From Wocania ichthyoenteri Th78 (lineage in GTDB: Bacteria > Bacteroidota > Bacteroidia > Flavobacteriales > Flavobacteriaceae), in assembly GCF_000789235.1 (NCBI RefSeq), contig NZ_KN525716.1, positions 3,732,121-3,796,120 on the forward strand: a DNA stretch of 64,000 bases, written 5' to 3'. Below the pieces are notes generated by a model. That model searched no databases. It saw only the letters and a list, made by a program, of their open reading frames with translations, and was not told the origin of the DNA. Position 1 is the first letter of the stretch. The number at the start of each line of letters is the position of its first letter. The translations under genes were made by a program, and so were the position numbers. Positions 24,360 through 32,308 of this stretch are shown here, one piece after another.

Positions 24360-26651
24360 TTATGGTTTTGGTCCAATCAACATCCAACGTAGAGTAGCTA
24401 ATGTTGGACTGCCATTTTGTTTTACATTAAAAGAAATTTGGTTTGTTGAAGTTATATTGGCGTGCGAAACAAATACACCAGTATTGTTCTGGTCTGCCAT
24501 TATAGTGGCAGTAAGTGATGATCCCGTAGCACTGCCCATCTCATACACAGAAAGTTGAGCACTACCGTTAACAGTTAACATCCCCCATTGCATGCGTACA
24601 TCGCCTATATCAATATATCGAATCTCCTCTGTTGGATGCTTTACCATTGCATTAACAGTATTATCCATTAAAGCTTTTACACTTTCTGCACTTGGTACGT
24701 TACTACTAGAAGCCGTAGCAAAAGTATCGTCGTCTATTACGGTGGTTAAAGAAGGGTCTAATACTGTTTTTTGGGCTTTGATACCAACAATTCTAAAATT
24801 AGCTGTACCACTACAATGTACTGTTAGACTTGTACCGGATGCATTTATATCTGCATGAAGATAGTATACTGTGTCCGCATAAATTAAAATCCTTTTACCT
24901 GCCATGTTTGATACTAATATCGTACCATGAACAGCGTGTAAATTAGAAGCTATATCCCAATTATCTGTTTCAAGTCTAATGTATTCATAATCACTTACAT
25001 TGGCTGGAATGGCAATACTTGTTCCATTGCCACCAGTGGCACTTGCAAGAACTACCTCTACGTCTTCTGTAGCTCCGCCACTTTGCCATTCTGGAGCTGT
25101 TGCTCCATTGTTCATTACTAAAGATTGGTTGGCTGTACCTTTTGGTAAACGCACCCAGTCAGTCCCATTAAAATATGCCATATCTCCTGCAGTTTCACCA
25201 CTTAACGAAATATCGGTGCCATCTATGGCATTGTCTGTAATGGTAAGTGTGCCATCGTTTGCTAAAGTGGCATCGCCGCTTAAGGCAACTGATGTAGCAA
25301 CATTACTGCTATTACCTACCAGTAGGTTGGCATTTGTCAAGGTTTTATCAAGTTTAGAGTCTTGTAATGTTTTACCTTGTTCGGCAGAAAGGGCGTCGGT
25401 TGTACCACCTGTAGTAAGGTCGTTTATTATAGTGGTATTAGAATCATCTACATATTTTTTTGTAGCTGGCTCATAATCAGCATCAGGTGTAAACGCATTA
25501 GTATTGTCAAGTTCTAATACGTTCGCTTTTGCTGCTTTACTATTTTCTAATGTTTTACCTTGTTCGGCAGAAAGCGCATCGGTTGTACCACCTGTAGTAA
25601 GGTCGTTAATTATAGCGGTGTTTACCTTAGTATCTACTAAATCTTTTAATACTTTTCCTTGAGCCGCAGATAATGCTTCCGTAGTACTTGTAGAAGTAAG
25701 GTTATTGATTATGGTTACTGTTGCATCTGAACCGTCAGCCCCATCATTCCCAGGAATCCCTTGTGGCCCTTGCGCACCAGTTGCGCCAACTAAACTTGCT
25801 AAAAACTCGGCTTCCGTTCCTGTATTACCTGCCGCTAACCATATTTGATAAGCAGAATCACCATCAGAACCATCACTTCCGTTTGCGCCATCAGCACCGT
25901 CATTCCCAGAAATCCCTTGTGGCCCTTGGGCACCAGTTGCGCCAACTAAACTTGCTAAAAACTCGGCTTCCGTTCCCGTATTGCCTGCTGCTAACCATAT
26001 TTGATAAGCAGAATCACCATCAGAACCATCACTTCCGTTTGCGCCATCAGCACCGTCATTCCCAGAAATCCCTTGTGGCCCTTGCACACCAGTTGCACCA
26101 ACTAAACTTGCCAAAAACTCGACTTCCGTTCCCGTATTGCCTGCAGCCAACCATATTTGGTATGCCGAGTCTCCATCTGCACCATCAGCTCCGTTTGTAC
26201 CATCATTTCCCGGTATACCTTGAATACCCTGAGGACCAGGTGTTGAGCTTCCAGAATTTGCTGCGTACAGCGCATAAGGAACACTGGCTAGTTGGCTGGT
26301 TCCAGTGATATTGTAACTTGTACCACCGGTAGGATCTATTTCAGTTTTTATGAAATAGGTGTTATTGGCCCAATCTATGGTTGAGAAATTACCACTAACT
26401 AAAGTTCCTATACCAATTTCTATACTGAATAAACCATTAGCATTGGTTGTAGGTGTTTGGGTTTCGGCGTAAACTACAGTGCCGGATGCACTGCCTTGTA
26501 AAATACTAATCTGTACACCAACATTTTGGTCAGCTAAAATCATGTCGCTGGAGTTTCTAACAATAGCTTGATAGTTCATTTTTTGTGGGGTTTGTGCAAA
26601 TAGGCTTATTGTACACAAAAACAAGATGGATAATAGGTATAATTTTTTCAT
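24360..26651 (-). CDS. Collagen-like repeat / fibre-like surface protein
   Basis: Secreted protein of 763 residues with signal peptide ending LFAQ. Residues 20-135 form a beta-rich head (KMNYQAIVRNSSDMILADQN, VGVQISILQGSASGTVVYAE, SVPYALYAA), a start I associate with Bacteroidota fibre-like proteins. Then come collagen-like Gly-x-y runs (GPQGIQGIPGNDGTNGADG) alternating with GDSAYQIWLAAGNTGTE modules, three near-identical copies. Residues 310-450 carry phage-fibre-like repeats, TDALSAEQGKTLQDSKL, three to four times, and KKYVDDSNTTI. The C-terminal 250 residues resemble a tail-fibre tip with AESVKALMDNTVNAMV. No T9SS sorting domain is seen on this protein itself. It begins 4 bases after the small T9SS protein stop, so they form an operon. 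Likely a trimeric surface fibre or adhesin. Confidence 0.75.
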   Translation of the reverse strand: MKKLYLLSILFLCTISLFAQTPQKMNYQAIVRNSSDMILADQNVGVQISILQGSASGTVVYAETQTPTTNANGLFSIEIGIGTLVSGNFSTIDWANNTYFIKTEIDPTGGTSYNITGTSQLASVPYALYAANSGSSTPGPQGIQGIPGNDGTNGADGADGDSAYQIWLAAGNTGTEVEFLASLVGATGVQGPQGISGNDGADGANGSDGSDGDSAYQIWLAAGNTGTEAEFLASLVGATGAQGPQGISGNDGADGANGSDGSDGDSAYQIWLAAGNTGTEAEFLASLVGATGAQGPQGIPGNDGADGSDATVTIINNLTSTSTTEALSAAQGKVLKDLVDTKVNTAIINDLTTGGTTDALSAEQGKTLENSKAAKANVLELDNTNAFTPDADYEPATKKYVDDSNTTIINDLTTGGTTDALSAEQGKTLQDSKLDKTLTNANLLVGNSSNVATSVALSGDATLANDGTLTITDNAIDGTDISLSGETAGDMAYFNGTDWVRLPKGTANQSLVMNNGATAPEWQSGGATEDVEVVLASATGGNGTSIAIPANVSDYEYIRLETDNWDIASNLHAVHGTILVSNMAGKRILIYADTVYYLHADINASGTSLTVHCSGTANFRIVGIKAQKTVLDPSLTTVIDDDTFATASSSNVPSAESVKALMDNTVNAMVKHPTEEIRYIDIGDVRMQWGMLTVNGSAQLSVYEMGSATGSSLTATIMADQNNTGVFVSHANITSTNQISFNVKQNGSPTLATLRWMLIGPKP
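25757..26224 (-). repeat. Tandem 156-bp repeat inside the collagen-like gene (3 copies)
   Basis: Copies begin at 25757, 25913 and 26069, exactly 156 bases apart, each encoding 52 residues (a GDSAYQIWLAAGNTG module plus a collagen stretch GNDGADGANGSDG). The first two, in plus-strand order, are nearly identical at DNA level; the third is less so. This pattern suggests recent duplication and possible copy-number variation. Confidence 0.9.
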
Positions 26652-26655
26652 TGGG

Positions 26656-27171
26656 TTAATTTTTAATGATTTTAAAGGTTTTAATTGTGTTATTATAATT
26701 GTTTATCGCTAATAGATAAGTAGCCATAGGTAAATGGTCTATATCAATTTTAGTGATGTTGCCTGTTACTTCTCCACTAGTCATTAATACACCTAAAAGA
26801 TTAAATAGTTTATAGGACAGTTTGCTCTTTTCTATACCACTTACTCTTAAATTTAGGGTTGATGAGGAAGGGTTGGGATAGGTGGAAACATTAAGGTTGT
26901 TTGCTGTATCTACAATAGACAATGTTTCGGATTCAAAATAAAATTGAATACCCTGGTAAGCAAAGCCATTGGTTCCTGTTAATGTAGCCTGTACGGTTTG
27001 CCCAACAGAATAACTTGCGGAACCACCAGTGTCCGAGGCATCACTACCAGAGGTAAGAACTACTTCTTGAGCCTGTGCTGTGCCAAATAAAGAAAAGCAT
27101 ATAGCGAGTGCTATTATAACCTTTAACTTAGGTTTGGCTAATTTTTGTTTAATAGGGGTGTTTTTCATCAT
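26656..27171 (-). CDS. Small secreted protein with T9SS type A sorting domain
   Basis: A 171-residue protein. After a long basic N-region (KNTPIKQKLAKPKLK) comes a signal peptide ending GTAQAQ. The mature N-terminus is short (EVVLTSGSDASDTGGSASYS, VGQTVQATLTGTNG, YQGIQFYF). The C-terminal 75 residues carry the type A T9SS sorting domain: NVSTYPNPSSSTLNLRV, YKLFNLLGVLM, GNITKIDIDHLPMATYLLAI and KTFKIIKN. This routes the protein across the outer membrane. A second ATG two codons later is an alternative start. It lies upstream of the collagen-like gene by 4 bases and is preceded by a promoter and a long leader of about 290 bases. Confidence 0.85.
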   Translation of the reverse strand: MMKNTPIKQKLAKPKLKVIIALAICFSLFGTAQAQEVVLTSGSDASDTGGSASYSVGQTVQATLTGTNGFAYQGIQFYFESETLSIVDTANNLNVSTYPNPSSSTLNLRVSGIEKSKLSYKLFNLLGVLMTSGEVTGNITKIDIDHLPMATYLLAINNYNNTIKTFKIIKN

Positions 27172-27748
27172 ATAAAAAAGTTTTGAGTAAATGTTTATAG
27201 GGAAATAATATAACTGCTATAACGCTCGAATGTGCTGAGCTTTGATAGAGCATAAAAGCTTGGAAATGGTATCTGAAAAATATACGCTTGTATGAAACGT
27301 AAGAACCTACATAACGAGATAAACAAAAGTTATAAAAAATATGATTTAGTAAACAACCAATATTGACATTGGTAAAGGGGATAATAACTAAAAAGTTAGT
27401 TTTTTTTGATAAATAGGATGTCATATATACCGCTTTTGGCTATATGACTAGTAGTAATTTTCGCAACACAAATATAGAATTGATTTTGATAAAACAAAAA
27501 ATTTATCTAATAAATATACTTTTTATCGATTAAAAAAATATTTAATCGTCTGAAATAAAAATTGAATACTTGTTTAGTTAATCTAACGAAAATATTATTT
27601 ACGTATTCTTAAAATTAGAAAATTAGATATTAAACTCATTTATAATTTTGACAATAAAGGGAAATCATCATGAAATAATCAAAAAAAACCTCTGTCATTA
27701 TTTTATGATGCAGAATTATTTGTTATTTCGACATGATAAATGTTTAAA
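27172..27748 (-). other. Long leader and gene-free region upstream of the surface operon
   Basis: No coding gene is convincing in these 577 bases. Transcription of the surface operon probably begins near 27462, giving a leader of about 290 bases. Near its 5' end GTCATATA (27420-27427) and TATATGAC (27441-27448) form an 8-bp inverted repeat with a 13-base loop. Further down, AGCTTT/AAAGCT (around 27235-27260) can also pair. The part beyond 27500 is AT-rich without recognised features. Confidence 0.45.
27469..27498 (-). promoter_or_regulatory. Promoter of the T9SS/collagen-like operon
   Basis: On the minus strand TTTG (27498-27495), 18 bases, TATATTTG (27476-27469). Both halves match the Bacteroidota consensus. 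It lies about 300 bases before the first start codon. Confidence 0.65.
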
Positions 27749-28165
27749 TTACTCTAAAAACCTATTTTTTAATTCAGGCGTAGGAATCATGCAGCTTTCT
27801 TTTTTGCCATACCATTTATATCTATTTTTTGCAATGTAATCATAAACCCAATTGCGTATAAACGGAGGAATAATAAAAAATACACTTATTAAATTTTGAG
27901 GAAATCCAAGTTTGTTAGCTATTTTTAAAGCAGCAGTACTTTTATAATCTATTCCTTTTTCTGGAGAATAAAGCAATATAGAATCTGTTTTTGAAGTATC
28001 TATTTTGAATTCTTTAATTACTTCTTTACCAACTTCACTTTGTAAAGCAGTAAATATAAAAATATTCTTTTTATCATGATTTATCACATACTGAACACTG
28101 CTGTTGCAAAGGTTACAAATGCCGTCAAACAGTATTAGTTTTTTATGTTTTGGTAGGTCTATCAT
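27749..28165 (-). CDS. DCC family thiol-disulfide oxidoreductase (DUF393)
   Basis: A 138-residue protein. The family signature is LILFDGICNLCNSSVQYVIN with the D-x-x-C-x-x-C core, i.e. the CxxC replaced by the DGxCNxC form that gives the 'DCC' name. The rest shows FTALQSEVGKEV, DSILLYSPEKGIDYKSTAALKIA and FFIIPPFIRNWVYDYIAKNRYKWYG, all typical of DUF393. It is predicted to be a thioredoxin-like redox protein, with an amphipathic or membrane-associated tail. It is 23 bases downstream of the mutS2-like gene on the same strand and is probably cotranscribed. Physiological partner unknown. Confidence 0.88.
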   Translation of the reverse strand: MIDLPKHKKLILFDGICNLCNSSVQYVINHDKKNIFIFTALQSEVGKEVIKEFKIDTSKTDSILLYSPEKGIDYKSTAALKIANKLGFPQNLISVFFIIPPFIRNWVYDYIAKNRYKWYGKKESCMIPTPELKNRFLE

Positions 28166-28188
28166 TTTTACTTAACATTTATAAGTGC

Positions 28189-30357
28189 TTACTTTGTACC
28201 AGCTTCAACAAGCTCCAATTGTTCAATGCTTACATTAGTTGTAAAGATTCCGTAATTTACAACCGCTTTATTTTTTTCAATTTTATCAATGCTGCCAATA
28301 GCACGTCCATCTTCCATCCTAACGCGATCGCCTACTTTTAGTGTAGGTTTTGGTTTAGGTGATTCAATAGCTTTTTGTTTTGCTACCTTTTTCTTTTTTC
28401 TAATAACGTTTACTTTCTTTTCTGCTTCCTGTTTTACTTGTTTTTCTTTAGCCTTTATTACTTTTTTTGCTTTCGCGGAAACTCTTTTACGTTTAGAATT
28501 TTCAATTTGAACCAATTTGAATAGTTCATCCATTAAAACCTTTTTTTGCTTATTTTCAAAATACTTTTCGGCAATGTCGTTTAGTTTTTGTCCTAAATAA
28601 ATAAGGCGTTGGTTGCTATCGTATAGCTCTTGATAGCTTTCTAGCTTCTTTTGAATTTTTGCATTAATTTCTTCTAATTTATCGGCTTCTTCAATCTTCT
28701 TTTTTTCATTAAGTTTTAAAGATTGCCCTGTCTTTTCAAGTTTTGAGCGTTCTTTTTGAAGCTTTGCAATAGTAGCATCAAAACGTATTTTGCTGCGTTC
28801 AATTTTCTTTTTTGCACGATTTATTAAACTGTACGGAATACCATTTTTTTGTGCGACTTCAAATGTGAAGCTACTTCCGGCTTGACCGATAACGAGTTTA
28901 AAAAGCGGTTCTAAGCTGCGTTCATCAAATAGCATATTCGCATTCAGCATAAACGGCAATTCATTTGCTAATATTTTTAAATTAGAATAATGTGTTGTAA
29001 TAATACCGAAAGCTTCGCGATGATAAAATTCTTCTAAAAAAGTTTCAGCCAAAGCACCTCCCAATTCTGGGTCGCTTCCCGTGCCAAACTCATCAATTAA
29101 AAAAAGCGTGTTTCTATTACACTTTTTTAAAAAATAATTCATTTGTTTTAAGCGATAGCTGTATGTGCTTAAATGATTTTCAATGGATTGATTATCTCCA
29201 ATATCGCTTAAAATCCTATCAAATAGACAAACATGACTACGTTCATGCACAGGAATTAACATACCACTTTGCAGCATAACTTGTAATAAGCCAACGGTTT
29301 TTAAGGTGATGCTTTTTCCGCCAGCATTGGGACCAGAAATAACAATAATTCTGCTGTCTTCTTTTAATTGTATGCTTTGAGGAAATGTAGTTTCTTTCTT
29401 TTCTAAATTGTTTAAATAGAGTAATGGGTGATACGCATCTCGCAAAAACATACTTCTAGCTTCTGAAATTTCTGGAAGAATACCGTTCATGGATTTAGCA
29501 TATTTCGCTTTAGCTGAAATCACGTCAATATCAATCAAAAAGGTTTGGTAATCTTCTAATAGTTTTAAAAATGGACGAATGTAATTTGTAACTTCTTTTA
29601 AAATTCTAATAATTTCTTCCTGTTCTTCGTATTCTAAATTATTGAGCTCGCGTGAATGTTGTAAAGTGGTTTCAGGCTCAATGTATATAATACTGCCTGT
29701 TTTGCTGCCGCCCATAATGACGCCTTTAACCTTACGCCTGTACATGGCTTTTACGGCTAACACACGTTTGTTGTCGACTACAGATTCTCGAATATCATCC
29801 AAATATTCAAGATTGTAATATGTGTTTAAAGCCGATGAAAAACTAGCATTTATTTTGCCTTTTATTTTGTTAACGGCTTGACGTAAATCAAAAAGTAATG
29901 TAGATGCATTATCTTTTATGTCTCCAAAACGGTCAACAATAGCATCTACTTTCTCGATAATAACTTTAGTAACTTCTATATGCGAAGCATATGCGTTTAA
30001 ATTTGGATAGTATTCTTCAAACTTTTTTAAATAGGTAACTATTTCATTGGTTGTTAACGAAATTGAGACCAATTTTTTTAAGCTGTGTACTTCTAAATAT
30101 GTGTTTTCTATTCGTAAAAGCTTAATTTCTTTAGCTATGGTATCAAAACCATGATTAGGAATGCGATTATCGTTATAAAAAGATGATAAATATTCATTGG
30201 TTAGTTGTAGCACTATTTGTAGCTCTTCTTTTTTCCTATATGGTGAAATCTGAAGTGCTCTATCGTTTCCTAGAGGCGTTACGCAATGTTCGCTAACTTG
30301 CTGTAAAACTGTATGAAATTCTAAATCTTGTAATGTCTTTTCGTGAATGTGTATCAT
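28189..30357 (-). CDS. mutS2: MutS2-like ATPase lacking the Smr domain
   Basis: A 722-residue protein of the MutS2/RqcU type. It starts MIHIHEKTLQDLEFHTVL, with a lever/clamp domain (helical, 1-320). The ATPase domain has Walker A ISGPNAGGKSITLKTVG near 340, Walker B LFLIDEFGTGSDPELGG near 415 and ITTHYSNLK. A long charged coiled coil follows (about 505-680). It ends in a Tudor-like/KOW segment (VGDRVRMEDGRAIGSIDKIE), while the C-terminal Smr nuclease domain of canonical MutS2 (about 780 residues) is absent. MutS2 clears stalled ribosomes or suppresses homologous recombination, and the missing Smr domain matters for RNA/DNA cleavage. The mutS and mutL genes are not nearby. DCC gene follows in the operon. 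Confidence 0.88.
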   Translation of the reverse strand: MIHIHEKTLQDLEFHTVLQQVSEHCVTPLGNDRALQISPYRKKEELQIVLQLTNEYLSSFYNDNRIPNHGFDTIAKEIKLLRIENTYLEVHSLKKLVSISLTTNEIVTYLKKFEEYYPNLNAYASHIEVTKVIIEKVDAIVDRFGDIKDNASTLLFDLRQAVNKIKGKINASFSSALNTYYNLEYLDDIRESVVDNKRVLAVKAMYRRKVKGVIMGGSKTGSIIYIEPETTLQHSRELNNLEYEEQEEIIRILKEVTNYIRPFLKLLEDYQTFLIDIDVISAKAKYAKSMNGILPEISEARSMFLRDAYHPLLYLNNLEKKETTFPQSIQLKEDSRIIVISGPNAGGKSITLKTVGLLQVMLQSGMLIPVHERSHVCLFDRILSDIGDNQSIENHLSTYSYRLKQMNYFLKKCNRNTLFLIDEFGTGSDPELGGALAETFLEEFYHREAFGIITTHYSNLKILANELPFMLNANMLFDERSLEPLFKLVIGQAGSSFTFEVAQKNGIPYSLINRAKKKIERSKIRFDATIAKLQKERSKLEKTGQSLKLNEKKKIEEADKLEEINAKIQKKLESYQELYDSNQRLIYLGQKLNDIAEKYFENKQKKVLMDELFKLVQIENSKRKRVSAKAKKVIKAKEKQVKQEAEKKVNVIRKKKKVAKQKAIESPKPKPTLKVGDRVRMEDGRAIGSIDKIEKNKAVVNYGIFTTNVSIEQLELVEAGTK

Positions 30358-30532
30358 TCTTATTTTTATAAAAGGCTAGCAAAGTTAAACATTCTCTTTG
30401 AGATGTTTTGTGTTGCTAAACTCTTCTTAATAAATAGTTAATTAACAGTTTTGCAATCTTCTTTAACAAAACGCTAACACTTGCGGTTACGATTTGTATA
30501 TACCTTGAGGTACAAACTAAATACAATCAAAA

Positions 30533-31624
30533 ATGAAAAACAACAAACTTACCACATTTTGTATGCTACTGATGCTAACTTTTAGTTTCAGTACATTTGC
30601 TCAATTAAACACACCACGTGGTAGTCAGCAAGCTACTATATCGCAACGCATAGGTGTTTCGGATGTTTCAATAACGTATTCAAGACCAAGTGTAAACGGT
30701 CGAAAAGTTTGGGGAAAATTGGTGCCTTATGGTATGAATAACCTTGGCTTTGGTACGTCTACCGCTGCACCATGGCGTGCTGGTGCTAATGAAAATACAA
30801 CTATTACGTTTACACATAATGCTAAAGTTGAAGGAAATCCTATAAAAGCGGGAACTTACGGCTTACATTTTGAAGTGAAAGCAGACGATACCGCAACACT
30901 TATTTTATCACACGATGCTGAAGCTTGGGGTAGTTATTTCTATGATAAAAGTAAAGATGCCTTACGAGCAGAAATTAAAACGATTACTGTCCCGCACCAT
31001 GAATTATTGACTTTTGAATTTAATAATGTTGCTGCTAATTCTGCAACAGCGACTTTAGCTTGGGAGAAAAAAGGCTTTCCCATTAATGTATCTTTTGATG
31101 TTACAGATATTGTGTTGAACGATTTTAGAACTAAATTTAAAGGTCAAGATGGATTTCAGCGTCAAAATTGGGAACAAGCGGCTCGTTTTTCTTTAGGCAA
31201 TGGCGGAGATTTAAATGAAGCTTTAAAATGGATTGATGGCGCTATAGCGGGCAATTTTTACAGTCAAAAAACATTTAATAATCTAGCGATTAAAGGGCAG
31301 ATACTTAATAAATTAGGAAGAGCAGATGAGTATGCTGTATTAATGGACGAAGCTTCAGCCATGGCTAATACAAATCAATTAAACACATTAGGTTACCAAA
31401 TGATGGGTATAAAGGATTTTAACAGAGCCTTAGAATATTTTAAATTGAATGTTGAGAATAATCCAAAAAATGCTAATGTTTATGATAGTTTGGGTGAATG
31501 TTATAAGAATATGGGAGATAAAAAGAATGCTATAAAAAACTTTAAAAAATCACTATCACTTAATCCGCCTGCTAATGTTAAAGCTAATTCTGAAAAACAT
31601 TTGAAAGAATTAGGCGTTATATAA
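30533..31624 (+). CDS. DUF2911 domain protein with TPR repeats
   Basis: A 363-residue exported protein. Signal peptide ends STFAQ. Residues 25-175 form the DUF2911 domain: TPRGSQQATISQRIGVSDVS, YSRPSVNGRKVWGKLVPYGM, WRAGANENTTITFTHNAKVE, GNPIKAGTYGLHFE. This is a secreted beta-sandwich family abundant in Bacteroidota, with unknown ligand. The C-terminal part has tetratricopeptide repeats, the last being NVYDSLGECYKNMGDKKNAI. It probably assembles with other periplasmic proteins. It is transcribed alone and ends at the terminator shared with miaE. Family name certain, function not known. Confidence 0.9.
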   Translation: MKNNKLTTFCMLLMLTFSFSTFAQLNTPRGSQQATISQRIGVSDVSITYSRPSVNGRKVWGKLVPYGMNNLGFGTSTAAPWRAGANENTTITFTHNAKVEGNPIKAGTYGLHFEVKADDTATLILSHDAEAWGSYFYDKSKDALRAEIKTITVPHHELLTFEFNNVAANSATATLAWEKKGFPINVSFDVTDIVLNDFRTKFKGQDGFQRQNWEQAARFSLGNGGDLNEALKWIDGAIAGNFYSQKTFNNLAIKGQILNKLGRADEYAVLMDEASAMANTNQLNTLGYQMMGIKDFNRALEYFKLNVENNPKNANVYDSLGECYKNMGDKKNAIKNFKKSLSLNPPANVKANSEKHLKELGVI

Positions 31625-31654
31625 AAGATCATCAATCAAACTACAATCAGTTTT

Positions 31655-31686
31655 TAAAGGCTCAATCTTATGGATTGAGCTTTTTT
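31655..31686. terminator. Bidirectional terminator between the DUF2911 gene and miaE
   Basis: GCTCAATC (31660-31667) pairs with GATTGAGC (31673-31680) around a 5-base loop, followed by T6. The convergent arrangement means it serves the plus-strand gene with a strong T-tract; the minus side has a short A/T flank. Confidence 0.85.
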
Positions 31687-32266
31687 ATCCATGAATAGTT
31701 TCAGACTTTCCATATTTTTTAATAATTTCACTTTCAAAATTTACAAGTTCTTTCCAACGTTTATCAACATCAATTTCTTTTCCGTATTTGCGCGCAAAAC
31801 CAATAAAAGTTGTGTAATGTCCAGCTTCGCTAATCATTAAATCGTGATAAAATCTTGAAAGTTCAGGGTCTTTTATTTCTTTTGAAAGTAACTTAAAACG
31901 CTCGCAACTTCTAGCTTCAATCATGGCAGAAAACAATAATCTATCTACCATAGATTGCAATCTGTTTCCGCCTTTATTCATAAATTTATAAAGTTCGTTT
32001 ACATAGCTGTCTTTGCGCTCTCTACCTAATTTGTAGCCTCGTTTCTTTATAATATCATGTACCATTTTAAAGTGTTCTAATTCTTCTTGAGCCAAAAGCA
32101 GTAAATCGGTAACTAAGTCGGTATATTCAGAATTTAAAGTAATAATTGTTATCGCATTTGTCGCCGCTTTTTGTTCACACCAGGCATGATCGGTTAATAT
32201 TTCTTCTAGATTTGATTCTGCAATGTTTACCCAACGCGGATCAGTTTCTAGTTTTAAATGAAGCAC
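31685..32266 (-). CDS. miaE: tRNA-(ms[2]io[6]A)-hydroxylase
   Basis: A 193-residue di-iron hydroxylase. It acts on ms2i6A37 of tRNA to give the hydroxylated form. The ferritin-like four-helix bundle carries the metal ligands: Glu in NLEEILTDHAWCEQKAA, EELEHFKMVHDII (E-x-x-H), EARSCERFKLL and SEAGHYTTFIGFARKYG (E-x-x-H). Length matches the family. The miaA/miaB genes are not in the window. It lies downstream of recG by 43 bases on the same strand, probably cotranscribed. Confidence 0.9.
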   Translation of the reverse strand: MLHLKLETDPRWVNIAESNLEEILTDHAWCEQKAATNAITIITLNSEYTDLVTDLLLLAQEELEHFKMVHDIIKKRGYKLGRERKDSYVNELYKFMNKGGNRLQSMVDRLLFSAMIEARSCERFKLLSKEIKDPELSRFYHDLMISEAGHYTTFIGFARKYGKEIDVDKRWKELVNFESEIIKKYGKSETIHG

Positions 32267-32308
32267 ATAAATTGTTTGTTTAATGTGAAAGTAATATTTG
32301 TTTGTAAT

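Noticed and set aside
25757-26224. Repeat region as a CRISPR array
   Set aside because: Repeats are coding, 156 bases long, directly tandem without unique spacers.
25000-26308. Long plus-strand open frames opposite the collagen-like gene
   Set aside because: They arise from the repetitive codon pattern on the other strand; the peptides are His/Leu-rich low-complexity shadow translations.
27149-27424. Minus-strand 91-codon reading frame upstream of the T9SS protein
   Set aside because: It overlaps the real gene start, contains atypical residues for a protein here, and lies in the mapped leader; no family resemblance.
27648-27839. 63-codon plus-strand frame at the end of the DCC gene
   Set aside because: It overlaps the DCC gene on the opposite strand and has no recognisable features.
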